From positions 66,327-130,326 of the forward strand of contig NZ_JALVUC010000003.1 of NCBI RefSeq assembly GCF_027023865.1: a DNA stretch of 64,000 nt, read 5' to 3'. This document shows positions 1-8,521 of this stretch, in pieces. Position 1 is the first letter of the stretch. Each line of letters starts with the position of its first letter. The position numbers and the translations under genes are program-made. A model generated the notes under the pieces. It was not told the origin of the DNA. It did not search any database and saw only the letters and a list, made by a program, of their open reading frames with translations. The DNA comes from Thermococcus sp. Lineage in GTDB: Archaea; Methanobacteriota_B; Thermococci; Thermococcales; Thermococcaceae.

Positions 1-79
1 ACTTTTCGGTCAACATCGAAACCTCTGGAAAGCTCCTAAGGGAATGAGGTTATCAGGGTGACAACATATTAATAGAAAA

Positions 80-89
80 TGATATAAAC
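80..89 (+). promoter_or_regulatory. TATA box of the amino acid ABC transporter operon
   Basis: TGATATAAAC lies in an AT-rich stretch. An archaeal start site about 25 bases downstream would fall near 112-117, right at two ATG triplets that are not in the frame of the binding protein. The 79 bases before it show no gene. The assignment is by sequence pattern only. Confidence 0.45.
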
Positions 90-138
90 GCGAACATTAA
101 AGCACTGGTCAATGGTATGATATCAAATTGCAGGCGTT

Positions 139-879
139 GTGGTGTCGGTTTTGATATTTGCCGTTGCCGCCAGCGGCTGTATAACTACCGGCACTCCCAA
201 GGAAAAGGTTCTCGTGGTGGGAACCAGCGCCGATTTCCCTCCATTTGAATATAAAAACCCAAAGACTGGGAACATAACCGGCTTTGACATGGACCTGATA
301 AAAATGGTGGCCAAGAAAATCGGGTACGATAAGGTCGAGATAAAAGACATGAGCTTTGACTCCCTGATCCCAGCCCTTCAGACTGGCAAGGTCGACGTCG
401 TGATAGCGGGGATGACGATAACGCCCAAACGCGAGCAGGTTGTTGACTTCAGCATCCCATACTGGAAAGCTGACCAGGCGGTCGTGGTGCGGAAGGGCTC
501 AGGTATAAAAATCAGCTCCCCGGAGGATTTGAAGGGGAAGACCATAGGCGTTGAGACCGGCACCACGGGGGCACTGTACGTCAAAGACAAGCTGGGAAAC
601 AGCGTCACTATGAAGGAGTACAGCACATACGTTGCCGCGCTGCAGGCCCTCCTAAACGGGCAGGTTAATGTACTCGTGATTGACTCCCCGGTTGCCAATA
701 TGTTCATACACAAGTACCCGTCCCTTGAAATTGCCTACGTGATCCAGACGAACGAGCACTACGGCATAGCCGTTAGGAAGGGCAACAAGGAGCTCCTGAA
801 CAAGATAAACAGTGCCCTTAAGGAGATAATGAACTCACCGGAATGGAACAAACTCGTGGCCAAGTACTTCGGTGGGTGA
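139..879 (+). CDS. Polar amino acid ABC transporter substrate-binding lipoprotein
   Basis: Extracellular solute-binding protein, family 3: it should capture an amino acid outside the membrane and hand it to the permeases encoded downstream. A lipobox-like AASGC (Cys about residue 14) predicts lipid anchoring. The mature part opens with GTSADFPPFE and contains GFDMDL and VDVVIAGMTIT, typical of the family's first lobe. The 246-residue length is normal. The start is doubtful. GTG 139 gives a signal peptide with no positive residue. The same frame has a TGA at 118-120, and ATG 117 is in another frame, so a short indel at the 5' end is likely. The substrate cannot be read from sequence; the family suggests a polar amino acid such as glutamine. 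First gene of a four-gene operon. Confidence 0.85.
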   Translation: MVSVLIFAVAASGCITTGTPKEKVLVVGTSADFPPFEYKNPKTGNITGFDMDLIKMVAKKIGYDKVEIKDMSFDSLIPALQTGKVDVVIAGMTITPKREQVVDFSIPYWKADQAVVVRKGSGIKISSPEDLKGKTIGVETGTTGALYVKDKLGNSVTMKEYSTYVAALQALLNGQVNVLVIDSPVANMFIHKYPSLEIAYVIQTNEHYGIAVRKGNKELLNKINSALKEIMNSPEWNKLVAKYFGG

Positions 880-917
880 CCCTTTTCTCACCATTTTTAA
901 AATCGGGGGTGTAGGCT

Positions 918-1607
918 TTGATATCCGCAACCAGCGTTCCGTGGAACATTGCAGTGGATATGCTGCTAAAAGGCGCCAAGATGACCATCGAGCTCTCAGT
1001 GCTCTCCATACTTCTGGGCCTGATCATCGGGCTTCCGGTTGCCCTCATGGAGACGTACGGGAACAAGACGCTGAGGTACATCGCGATGGTCTACGAGGGC
1101 ACGCTGAGGGGGATTCCCCTGCTGGCCATCTACTTCATCATATTCTTCTCGATGCCGCTGCTCGTTGGGGTGGGACTCCCCGCCTTCTGGGCCGCTGTTG
1201 TTGGGCTCGGCATAAGGTCCTCGGCCTACCAGTCCCAGATCTTCAGGAGCGGCATCCAAGCGGTCGGTGGGGGGCAGATAGAGGCGGCTTTATCCCTAGG
1301 AATGTCCAGGATGCAGATGATAAGGTACGTGGTACTCCCGCAGGCCCTCAGAATGGCGATACCGGCGTGGATGAACGAATACATTATCGTCCTCAAGGAC
1401 ACCTCGATAGCACTGGCCATAGGGATAGTGGAGCTAACGAGGCAGGCAACCTACCTCGTCTCGATAACGGCCGAGCCCTTCAAATACTACGGAATAGCGG
1501 CGCTCTTCTATCTCGCGATGGTTCTGCCGCTCACGTACCTGGCCGGACACGTGGGGCGGAAATATGGAATAAAGGGCACGGGAGGTGCCGCGAATGTCAG
1601 AATCTAA
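918..1607 (+). CDS. Polar amino acid ABC transporter permease (first)
   Basis: Inner-membrane permease of the His/Glu/Gln/Arg family (HisM/GlnP type), 229 residues with about five hydrophobic segments. The conserved EAA loop, which docks the ATPase, reads EAALSLGMS followed by VVLPQALR. TTG at 918 is taken as start because GGGGTG lies just upstream and no ATG gives the full N-terminal segment. It sits 38 bases after the binding-protein stop and overlaps the ATPase gene by 14 bases, so it is co-transcribed. It is paired with the second permease at 2363, presumably as a heterodimer. Confidence 0.88.
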   Translation: MISATSVPWNIAVDMLLKGAKMTIELSVLSILLGLIIGLPVALMETYGNKTLRYIAMVYEGTLRGIPLLAIYFIIFFSMPLLVGVGLPAFWAAVVGLGIRSSAYQSQIFRSGIQAVGGGQIEAALSLGMSRMQMIRYVVLPQALRMAIPAWMNEYIIVLKDTSIALAIGIVELTRQATYLVSITAEPFKYYGIAALFYLAMVLPLTYLAGHVGRKYGIKGTGGAANVRI

Positions 1608-2361
1608 CAATGTTCTGGTGATCCGGAACCTCACGAAGAAGTTCGGGGAAAAGCCCGTCCTGAGGGGGGTCTCCTTCAACGTGGAGAGGGGAGAGACCAA
1701 GGTGATAATCGGCCCCAGCGGCGCGGGCAAGAGCACCCTTCTGCGTTGCATCAACAGACTCGTGGAGCCCAACTCGGGGGAGATAATCTTCAACGGCGTC
1801 AACATTCTGTCGGGGGAGGTGGATATACGGAAGATCCGGGCGAGAATAGGCTTCGTCTTCCAGCACTTCAACCTCTTCAAGCACCTGACGGCCCTTGAGA
1901 ACGTCAAGATAGGCCTCAAGGTGATAAGGGGGCTGGACAATACAGAGGCCGAGGACAAGGCAAGAAAAGCCCTCAAAGCCGTCCACCTCGAGGACGACGC
2001 CTACGACAAGTACCCCGCGGAGCTCAGCGGCGGCCAGCAGCAGCGCGTTGCAATAGCGAGGGCCCTTGCAATGGAGCCGGAGATCATCCTCTTCGACGAG
2101 CCAACCTCGGCCCTCGACCCGCAGCTGGCCGGGGAGGTTCTGGACGTCATGAGGGATCTGGCGAAGAGAAAGGTCACGATGCTCGTAGTCACCCACGAGA
2201 TAGGCTTCGCCCTCAACGCGGCCGATGAAGTCCTCTTCTTCTACGATGGGGTCATCTGGGAGAAGGGGCGGCCCAAGGAGCTGCTCTATCACCCGCAGAA
2301 GCAGGAAACAAGGGAATTCCTAAGGAGGATAGCCGACCTCTCCATGTTCGGGGGGGAATGA
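1594..2361 (+). CDS. Polar amino acid ABC transporter ATP-binding protein
   Basis: Cytoplasmic ATPase that powers the transporter. Walker A is GPSGAGKST (about residues 38-46), the ABC signature is LSGGQQQR, Walker B is IILFDEPTSALD, and the H-loop is VVTHE. The 255-residue length matches the GlnQ/HisP group. ATG 1594 is chosen over an in-frame GTG at 1585 because GGAGGTG lies immediately upstream at Shine-Dalgarno distance. The gene overlaps the upstream permease and is followed after one base by the second permease, so the order is binding protein, permease, ATPase, permease. Confidence 0.93.
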   Translation: MSESNNVLVIRNLTKKFGEKPVLRGVSFNVERGETKVIIGPSGAGKSTLLRCINRLVEPNSGEIIFNGVNILSGEVDIRKIRARIGFVFQHFNLFKHLTALENVKIGLKVIRGLDNTEAEDKARKALKAVHLEDDAYDKYPAELSGGQQQRVAIARALAMEPEIILFDEPTSALDPQLAGEVLDVMRDLAKRKVTMLVVTHEIGFALNAADEVLFFYDGVIWEKGRPKELLYHPQKQETREFLRRIADLSMFGGE

Positions 2362-2362
2362 G

Positions 2363-3043
2363 ATGGGCTACGCAGGGTTGATAGCACACCACCTCCTGGG
2401 GGGTCTGGGGGTAACCCTCGAGCTCACCGTTGTGGGCTTCATCGGCGGCTTTGCCTTCGGGTTCCTTCTCGCTGTCGGGCGAACCTACGGGGGCCGGCTC
2501 TCAAGGCTGCTCTCAACCGCTTACATAGAGCTGATAAGGGGAACCCCAATGCTCCTCCAGCTCTACATAATAGGTTTTGGCCTCCCCCTCTTCATAAGGA
2601 GGTACCACCCGAGCTTCGTTATGAGCCCCCTACTCGCGGCCTCCCTGGGGATGGTGCTCAACAGCGCCGCCTATCAGGCCGAGTACATCAGGGGCGCGTT
2701 CAACTCGATAGACTACGGGCAGATTGAAGCGGCGCTCTCGCTCGGGATGTCAAAATGGAAGATAATCCGCCACGTCACGTTCCCCCAGGCCTTCAGGATA
2801 ATGCTGCCGAGCTGGACGAACGAGATGGTCTACCTGCTGAAGTACTCCTCGCTGGCGATGCTCCTGGCAGTCCCGGAGCTCATGTACAAGGCCAGCGTGG
2901 TCGCCTCAGAGACGTTCCTATACGCCCAGATATACCTCCTCGTTGCCGGCATCTACCTGGTCTTCGCGACGCTGATAATCCAGGCGATGAGGAGGGTAGA
3001 GCTGCGGCTCCACATACCGGGCGTTACGACGATAAAGCGCTGA
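2363..3043 (+). CDS. Polar amino acid ABC transporter permease (second)
   Basis: Second membrane subunit of the transporter, 226 residues. It shows the family hallmark YIELIRGTPMLLQ in the N-terminal half and the EAA loop EAALSLGMS followed by VTFPQAF. It starts one base after the ATPase stop, so translation is coupled. The 13-base gap to the convergent cobO gene leaves no room for another gene. Confidence 0.88.
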   Translation: MGYAGLIAHHLLGGLGVTLELTVVGFIGGFAFGFLLAVGRTYGGRLSRLLSTAYIELIRGTPMLLQLYIIGFGLPLFIRRYHPSFVMSPLLAASLGMVLNSAAYQAEYIRGAFNSIDYGQIEAALSLGMSKWKIIRHVTFPQAFRIMLPSWTNEMVYLLKYSSLAMLLAVPELMYKASVVASETFLYAQIYLLVAGIYLVFATLIIQAMRRVELRLHIPGVTTIKR

Positions 3044-3055
3044 GATCCCGGAGGT

Positions 3056-3583
3056 CTAGAACTCCACCCCCTGCCTCGCCAGGGTCCCCCTCTGGTAGGG
3101 GTGCTTTATTTCTTTCATCTCCGTCACGTAGTCTGCGAGCTCAAAGAGCTCCTCCGGGCAGTAGCGGCCGGTGAGGACGAGCTCCGTGTTCTCAGCTTTG
3201 TTTTCAATGAGCCCCTTTACCTCCTCGACGCCCAGCATCTTGAAGCCGAGGGCGACGCATATTTCATCGAGGATCACCAGGTCCCACTCGCCGCTCGAAA
3301 CGACCTCCCTGGCGCGTTCTAAAGCCTTCCTGGCGGCCTCTATGTCGTCCGGTTCGGGCTTTCCGTGGACGAACTTCGGCAGGCCGAAGGACTCTATAAA
3401 AGCTCCGCACTCCCTTATCTTCTTCTGCTCGCCGTAGACGTCGGGGGCTTTCATGAACTGTATGATTATCACCCTCCCGCCGGAGCCGAGCATCCTGACG
3501 GCTAATCCAAAGGCGGCGGTCGTCTTTCCCTTCCCGTTGCCGGTGTAGACGTGCACAAGACCGAGTTTATCCTTCCATGACAT
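3056..3583 (-). CDS. cobO: Cob(I)yrinic acid a,c-diamide adenosyltransferase
   Basis: CobO/BtuR-type corrinoid adenosyltransferase, which attaches 5'-deoxyadenosine from ATP to reduced cob(I)alamin precursors in coenzyme B12 synthesis or salvage. An unusual P-loop, YTGNGKGKTTAA, lies near residues 13-24. Other family motifs are IIIQFMK, LVILDEI and TGRYCPEEL. The 175-residue length is usual for the family. ATG 3583 is chosen because GGTGG precedes it at the right spacing; the in-frame GTG at 3592 lies inside that ribosome site. No other cobalamin gene is nearby. It is the last core gene before the defence island. Confidence 0.92.
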   Translation of the reverse strand: MSWKDKLGLVHVYTGNGKGKTTAAFGLAVRMLGSGGRVIIIQFMKAPDVYGEQKKIRECGAFIESFGLPKFVHGKPEPDDIEAARKALERAREVVSSGEWDLVILDEICVALGFKMLGVEEVKGLIENKAENTELVLTGRYCPEELFELADYVTEMKEIKHPYQRGTLARQGVEF

Positions 3584-3654
3584 GGGTTCCACCGGATGGA
3601 TATAATCGCCGGGGTTTTTAGGGGTTTGTATATTCCAGACTTCAAGAAGCCAAA

Positions 3655-3663
3655 CTTTAAAAA
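3655..3663 (+). promoter_or_regulatory. TATA box of the first defence operon
   Basis: CTTTAAAAA lies 50 bases before ATG 3713. A transcript from about 3685 would exclude the upstream in-frame ATGs at 3596 and 3668, which supports the start chosen for the helicase. Confidence 0.5.
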
Positions 3664-3712
3664 CCGTATGAGTGGTAAAATAGTTAGATATTTTAACCGA
3701 TGGGGATGTCTA

Positions 3713-5881
3713 ATGGACAAGTTAAATGACAAAGTGCCACGAAGTTTCATAAAGTTACCTCTAAGACAGAGATATACCTCCCAAGATGATACACTAAATG
3801 AGTTTTTCATTCCCGTTATTGCTAACTCAAAATATTATTACCGTGCGAGTGGATATTTCTCCTCCTCAATTCTTGCCGCTGCCGCGAGAGGACTCGTTCA
3901 CTTCATAAAAAAGGGAGAGAAAATGTACCTAATAACAGGGGTCTTATTGTCACAAAAAGACGTTGAAGCCATTAATAACGGATTAGCAACTCCACCTGAA
4001 ATTATCGAGCAAAAGCTCCTAAAAGAACTTGAGGAAACAGATTTCGAAGATGTGATCATAAAAAGGCGACTAGAAGTCCTGGCATGGCTAGTCTCGCAGG
4101 GAAAATTGGAAATCAAACTAGCTATACCCTTTGAAAATGACAAAATAAAATCTTCTCCAACAGGAGAAGCAATCTGGCATAGCAAATTCGCAATTTTCGA
4201 AGATTTTTACGGCAATAAATTGCATATAGAGGGTTCAATAAACGAGACTGCAAAAGGATGGATTGACAACGCAGAATCATTCTCGGTTCATAGAAGTTGG
4301 ATAGAGGGCGAGAGAGGGTACATACTATCAGCAGAGGAGGAGTTTTGGGCAACATGGAATAATATCAATCCAAAGGTGCGTACTTACACAATCCCCGATG
4401 CAGTGAAACAAAAACTGGTGAGAATTGCCCCCAAAGATATCAAGGAGATCGTGGATCCAGAGGAAGTTCTGAGAAAAAGAAGCTCTTCGAAGAAACTTAT
4501 TAAACTCTGGCCTCACCAAGAAGAGGCCATCCAGGCGTGGTATAATAATGGAAGAAAAGGAATTCTATCCATGGCTACCGGAAGTGGAAAGACTCTAGCG
4601 GCATTGTTTGCCATCAAGAGATTACCCAAAGATGCGTTTGTGATATTACTAGTCCCCTCAAAAGAGCTTGTAACACAGTGGATAAAGGAAATCAAAAGAG
4701 TTTTCCCAGAATCACCGATAATAATTTGCTCAAGCCAAAATCCGGGCTGGAAAAGTACCCTAAAGGAGTTCATATTGGCATACCAACAGAAAAGAAATAA
4801 AAAATTCATAATATCAACAATTCGTTCTGCAAGCTCGGATACATTTATAGAGATTATCAATCAAAAACTTGGAGAAAAATACGTTCTTATAGCGGACGAA
4901 GTTCACAGGCTTGGGGCTAAAAAAAGTAGGAGAATCATGAAAGATCTCGAACCAGCATTAGGACGACTGGGATTAAGTGCTACGCCCACAAGAATCTGGG
5001 ATGATGTTGGAACTGACATGATCATGAAATATTTTGGGGGTATAATCTATGAATACTCATTAAGAGATGCCATCAGAGACGGGAGGATAGTCCCATACGA
5101 GTACTATATTGAAATCGTGCCGCTAACAGAAGAAGAGCTGTATGAATACAAAGATATCTCACGGGGGATCTACCGGAAGTATAAAAGTATTCTAACTAAG
5201 TACAAGCTACCAGAAAACACACCTCTCAAGGAAATCTTAGTCAGATTAGAGGATAAAACAGAAGTCAAAACGATTCAGAGCTTGCTATTAAAGCGAGCAA
5301 ACATTATCAAAAAAGCAGAGAATAAGATTCAAAAAACAATAGAGATCCTCGAGAAAGAGGGTGATAAACTAGGCCGGTGTCTCATCTACTGTCAAGACAC
5401 CGAGCAGTTAGAGCTTCTGGCAAAAGAGATGTCAAGAAGAGGATACAAGTTTCTAAAATACTTAGGAGTGCAGGAAAAAGAAAAGAAAGCCGAACACCTG
5501 CGCCTTTTTGAAGAAGGTATTGTCAAGTTTCTTTTGTCTATTAGATGTTTAGATGAAGGCGTCGATATTCCAGCCAGTGACTCAGCAATAATCCTGGCTA
5601 GCAGCAAGAATCCCCGGGAATTTATCCAACGGAGAGGAAGAGTGCTTAGAAAGGCCCCAAATAAAGAAAAAGCAATTATCTACGATCTTTTCGTTTTTCC
5701 ATATGATGAAACATACAATTATGACATCGAACCGACTGAGATTGAGATCTTTGAGAGAGAACTTAACAGGAGCTTGATATTTCTAGAAAGTGCCGTAAAT
5801 TCTGAGGGTACCTTAATTAAGCTTTTGAGATTATACCGCAAATTAGCATCGTTAAGTAGGGGGGATTTCAATGTCAGTTGA
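3713..5881 (+). CDS. PLD-domain superfamily 2 helicase (defence island)
   Basis: A fusion of a phospholipase-D-like nuclease domain with an SF2 DNA helicase, 722 residues. The N-terminal part carries one HKD-type half-site, HSKFAIF (about residue 155) followed by EGSINET. The helicase part has Walker A MATGSGKT (about 287), motif II ADEVH (about 395), motif III GLSATPTR (about 420), and motif VI FIQRRGRVLRK (about 640) after CLDEGVDIPAS. PLD-helicase proteins recur in prokaryotic defence clusters; here it probably remodels or cuts foreign DNA (inference). ATG 3713 fits the TATA position. It is the first gene of a four-gene operon, and its 3' end overlaps the next gene by 11 bases. The region is much richer in A+T and in AGA/AAA codons than cobO, consistent with horizontal origin. 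Confidence 0.85.
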   Translation: MDKLNDKVPRSFIKLPLRQRYTSQDDTLNEFFIPVIANSKYYYRASGYFSSSILAAAARGLVHFIKKGEKMYLITGVLLSQKDVEAINNGLATPPEIIEQKLLKELEETDFEDVIIKRRLEVLAWLVSQGKLEIKLAIPFENDKIKSSPTGEAIWHSKFAIFEDFYGNKLHIEGSINETAKGWIDNAESFSVHRSWIEGERGYILSAEEEFWATWNNINPKVRTYTIPDAVKQKLVRIAPKDIKEIVDPEEVLRKRSSSKKLIKLWPHQEEAIQAWYNNGRKGILSMATGSGKTLAALFAIKRLPKDAFVILLVPSKELVTQWIKEIKRVFPESPIIICSSQNPGWKSTLKEFILAYQQKRNKKFIISTIRSASSDTFIEIINQKLGEKYVLIADEVHRLGAKKSRRIMKDLEPALGRLGLSATPTRIWDDVGTDMIMKYFGGIIYEYSLRDAIRDGRIVPYEYYIEIVPLTEEELYEYKDISRGIYRKYKSILTKYKLPENTPLKEILVRLEDKTEVKTIQSLLLKRANIIKKAENKIQKTIEILEKEGDKLGRCLIYCQDTEQLELLAKEMSRRGYKFLKYLGVQEKEKKAEHLRLFEEGIVKFLLSIRCLDEGVDIPASDSAIILASSKNPREFIQRRGRVLRKAPNKEKAIIYDLFVFPYDETYNYDIEPTEIEIFERELNRSLIFLESAVNSEGTLIKLLRLYRKLASLSRGDFNVS

Positions 5882-6116
5882 TATTGAGGAATTTAAAGAA
5901 ATTGTTCGTATCTATGACTCTGAGTTAGAGCTTGTAATTCCAAAGGAAGACTACGAAATATTGAAACAGATCGCTGATAAGCGTTCTATCCCTGTTGAAG
6001 TGCTATTCGAGATCATAATACGAGAAGAAAAAGCTGTGAAAATCGGGAAAAAGAGAGGAGTCAGAAAAGATCTGATGAGAATTATAACCAACTACTTCAA
6101 TCGTAATATTGGTTGA
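5871..6116 (+). CDS. Small hypothetical protein, possible ribbon-helix-helix fold
   Basis: 81 residues, no family recognised. The middle reads LVIPKEDYEILKQIADK and then SIPVEVLFEIIIREE: one strand-like stretch followed by two helices, resembling ribbon-helix-helix proteins and the small DndE proteins of phosphorothioation clusters. The C-terminus is basic (KIGKKRGVRK), suggesting nucleic-acid contact. The similarity is structural guesswork. It overlaps the helicase gene by 11 bases and precedes the DndD-like gene by 12, so it is part of the same operon. A GGGGGG run shortly before ATG 5871 may serve as ribosome site. Confidence 0.6.
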   Translation: MSVDIEEFKEIVRIYDSELELVIPKEDYEILKQIADKRSIPVEVLFEIIIREEKAVKIGKKRGVRKDLMRIITNYFNRNIG

Positions 6117-6128
6117 GGGGGATAAGAT

Positions 6129-6977
6129 ATGCGGCTACAAAAGATCGTCATGAAGAATTTCAAACCGTATCGAGAACAGATCGAGATAACCTTGAACCGC
6201 GATTGCACCCAAGCAAACAAACACATATTCGTAATTTATGGGGGTAATGGATTCGGAAAAACTTCATTACTAGATGCAATTTACTGGGGGCTCTTTGGAC
6301 AGAAAGCACGTAAAACACAGTTACTGTTTAATGATAAAGAAGCGAAAAGGAAGAAGACTGAAATGTTTGTTGAACTGACCTTTTATGATGAAGTTCTGGA
6401 CAGAACATATGTTATATTTAGAAAGGCAACAAAAACAGCTACCTCTATTCATGAGACTCTAGAAGTAATAGTTAACGGAGAAGCCATCGTTGGTGACCCA
6501 CTTCTTAAGCAGGAGTATATTGAACAATATATAATGCCATATGAGATCAGCAGATTTTTCTTTTTTGATGCAGAAGACGTGAAAACCCTTGCTAGAGAGC
6601 AAGGTGGCGACACCGTTAAGGATTCTGTTGAATTGCTCCTAGGACTGAAGGCTATTAGGGAATCAATTGAAGATATGGATAATGTACGACAAGATCTAGA
6701 AAAACAAAGAAAAAAGTATCTAAAAGAGGAGGGCAAGCTTCAAGAAATTGGACGGAAACTAAACGAGGTATCTGAAAAACTGGAACTATACAAGAAGAGA
6801 TATGAGAATGTTAAAGCAGAGTTAAAGAGTAAAAAGGAGAAACTATCACAACTAAGGAAAGACCTCGCTGAATTCGGGTACGAGGAAATCAAAAAGCTAG
6901 CAGAAAAAAGAGATGCCCTAGAACTAAAACTAAAGAGTCTAACAGAAAAAAAAAGAGGAGATCATGAGAGAAATTGA
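6129..6977 (+). CDS. DndD-like SMC/Rad50-type ATPase, N-terminal part (frameshifted)
   Basis: First part of an SMC-like ATPase interrupted by a frameshift. It begins LQKIVMKNFKPYREQ, then Walker A GGNGFGKTS (about residues 38-46). The Q-loop region RFFFFDAEDVKTLA (about 140-153) resembles the FFDGE motif of DndD, the ATPase of DNA phosphorothioation. A coiled coil starts about residue 175. The frame ends within the coiled coil, just after a run of nine A at 6946-6954. With eight A the coil would read straight into the next frame (EKKEEIMREIEELS). Whether the pieces are made separately, joined by slippage, or result from a sequence error cannot be told here. Walker B lies in the second part. 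Confidence 0.75.
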   Translation: MRLQKIVMKNFKPYREQIEITLNRDCTQANKHIFVIYGGNGFGKTSLLDAIYWGLFGQKARKTQLLFNDKEAKRKKTEMFVELTFYDEVLDRTYVIFRKATKTATSIHETLEVIVNGEAIVGDPLLKQEYIEQYIMPYEISRFFFFDAEDVKTLAREQGGDTVKDSVELLLGLKAIRESIEDMDNVRQDLEKQRKKYLKEEGKLQEIGRKLNEVSEKLELYKKRYENVKAELKSKKEKLSQLRKDLAEFGYEEIKKLAEKRDALELKLKSLTEKKRGDHERN

Positions 6978-8160
6978 AGAACTCAGTGCTAACATTCATC
7001 TTTTAATTCTCAAATCCGAGCTAACTGAAGCTGCTCAGGAAATTGAAAAGGAATTAAGAAAACTGCAAAAAAAGCGGGCCGGATTAAGAGAGTTAAATCT
7101 CAAAATGCAGCTCTTGGAAGAACTTTTAGAAGAGTCGAAGTGCCCAGTATGTGGAAAAATGATATCGGAACTGGACACTCCTTCAATAGAGGTCGAACTG
7201 GGGAGACTAAGGAGTGAGTACCCTCAAATATCCGAGAAATTGAAGAATATTGAGGATAAGTACTATAAATATCACAACCTGCACTCTCAGATTTTACAAA
7301 AGCTGAAAGAGATTGAGCGCCTTTCCACTGGAAATATTTATGAACTCCGTATAAAATTGCACGAAAAAGAAGAGGAAATCACTAATCTGCAAAAGCAGAT
7401 AAGGAGAATAAGTGAAACCCTGAAAAATGCTGGTATCTCTCTTGTATCCCAAACAGAAAACAAGATTTCAGAGCTGCAGTATGAGATAGGCAAGCTTGAA
7501 GGGGAGGCCGGCAGACTCTCAGGCGATATCGAAAAATTAGAAAATGAAAAGAAAAGGCTAGAAAAGAAGTTGAAACTATACATGTCCAAGGGCTCTGAAT
7601 TATCTGAAGTCGAAGCTAAAATTGAGTTTGTGGATAACATCAAAGCTGCATTAGAAGAATATTTAGAGTATATGATCGAAAAGAGAAGGAAGGAAATTAT
7701 AGAAACGTCTTCAGAAATATTCCTCAAGCTGACAAACAAAAAAGAGGAATATGTTGGATTTGAATTTAGCAGTCAAAATGACTACAAGTTTCAAATTGTG
7801 TGCAAAGATGGGTCTAGACCTGACATGGACACAATTTCCTATGGGGAGATGGAAGTCGTCGCGTTAAGTTTTATACTCGGCCTTAATAAGTATTCCCAGA
7901 TCAAAGCCCCAATTATTACTGATACATTGTTTGGACGACTAAGTCCATATGTCCAGGAGAACATTGCTGAACTTTTCTCAGAAATGGATAACCAGATAAT
8001 TCTCCTTGTCCTAAAAGATGAGAGACCCGGAGGCAAAACCGAAATTGATTCAATAGCCCCAATATTCAAGCACAAGATCTGTAAGGAATTCATTATTCAG
8101 AGAAATCAGATTAATAGAGAGTCCTCGATTTTTGAAGGTAAGGTTCTGGTGGGTGATTAA
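6964..8160 (+). CDS. DndD-like SMC/Rad50-type ATPase, C-terminal part
   Basis: Remainder of the SMC-like ATPase in the +1 frame, overlapping the first part by 14 bases. It carries a Rad50-style zinc hook, CPVCGKM (7141-7161), in the middle of a long heptad-rich coiled coil. Then come the ABC-type signature SYGEMEVVALS and Walker B IITDTLFGRLS, close to the IDTPLGRLD motif of DndD proteins. Joined, the two parts would be about 677 residues, the usual DndD size. ATG 6964 has GAGGAG four bases upstream, so re-initiation is possible, but a split in the coiled coil has no obvious function. The stop is one base before the next gene. Confidence 0.75.
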   Translation: MREIEELSANIHLLILKSELTEAAQEIEKELRKLQKKRAGLRELNLKMQLLEELLEESKCPVCGKMISELDTPSIEVELGRLRSEYPQISEKLKNIEDKYYKYHNLHSQILQKLKEIERLSTGNIYELRIKLHEKEEEITNLQKQIRRISETLKNAGISLVSQTENKISELQYEIGKLEGEAGRLSGDIEKLENEKKRLEKKLKLYMSKGSELSEVEAKIEFVDNIKAALEEYLEYMIEKRRKEIIETSSEIFLKLTNKKEEYVGFEFSSQNDYKFQIVCKDGSRPDMDTISYGEMEVVALSFILGLNKYSQIKAPIITDTLFGRLSPYVQENIAELFSEMDNQIILLVLKDERPGGKTEIDSIAPIFKHKICKEFIIQRNQINRESSIFEGKVLVGD

Positions 8161-8161
8161 A

Positions 8162-8521
8162 ATGCCCTGGGCAGGGAGCAAACCAAAAATTTACACTGGA
8201 TCAAAAGACAAATATGAAGAGCTTGTTAAGGATTACAAGGAATATTTTCCCACATATAGCGTTCTATTCCAGATAGCAGCTGCTGTTGGAATAGTACTTG
8301 ATCAAAAGAAAGAGCTAACAAAGAGAGAAGAATTAGTTAATACATATTCAATCGACAAAGATGGAACCCTAGAGCTGCTGATGAGAATTAAGTACCCAGA
8401 TCTAAGTCCCGAAGAAAGGCTTGAAGAATTAGAGAAATATGCCGAAGCAGGAATTGAGGTAATATACGAAGAGACAGTATCCAGTGGTCATTTTGACTTC
8501 AGAAAATATGCAGAGCTCTAA
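8162..8521 (+). CDS. Small protein resembling Dnd system-associated protein 4
   Basis: 119 residues. The core, about residues 11-45 (KYEELVKDYKEYFPTY, then FQIAAAVGIVLDQKK), resembles the short Dnd-associated protein 4 family found beside phosphorothioation genes. This is pattern memory and needs a profile search. ATG 8162 is used rather than upstream GTG/ATG codons because GGTGGGTG precedes it and the DndD-like stop is one base away. Last gene of the first operon; its stop overlaps the stop of the convergent gene by four bases. Function unknown. Confidence 0.6.
   Translation: MPWAGSKPKIYTGSKDKYEELVKDYKEYFPTYSVLFQIAAAVGIVLDQKKELTKREELVNTYSIDKDGTLELLMRIKYPDLSPEERLEELEKYAEAGIEVIYEETVSSGHFDFRKYAEL

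Noticed and set aside
872-1621. 249-residue plus-strand frame across the first permease
   Set aside because: It is a +1 shadow of the permease; its composition (many Gly, Arg, His) is that of out-of-frame GC-rich sequence, and the permease frame has clear family motifs.
1597-2292. 231-residue minus-strand frame antisense to the ABC ATPase
   Set aside because: Complement of a textbook ATPase gene; no independent evidence of coding.
3596-3712. N-terminal extension of the PLD-helicase to ATG 3596 or 3668
   Set aside because: The TATA box at 3655-3663 implies that transcription begins after these codons; the protein family begins near residue 1 of the 3713 start.
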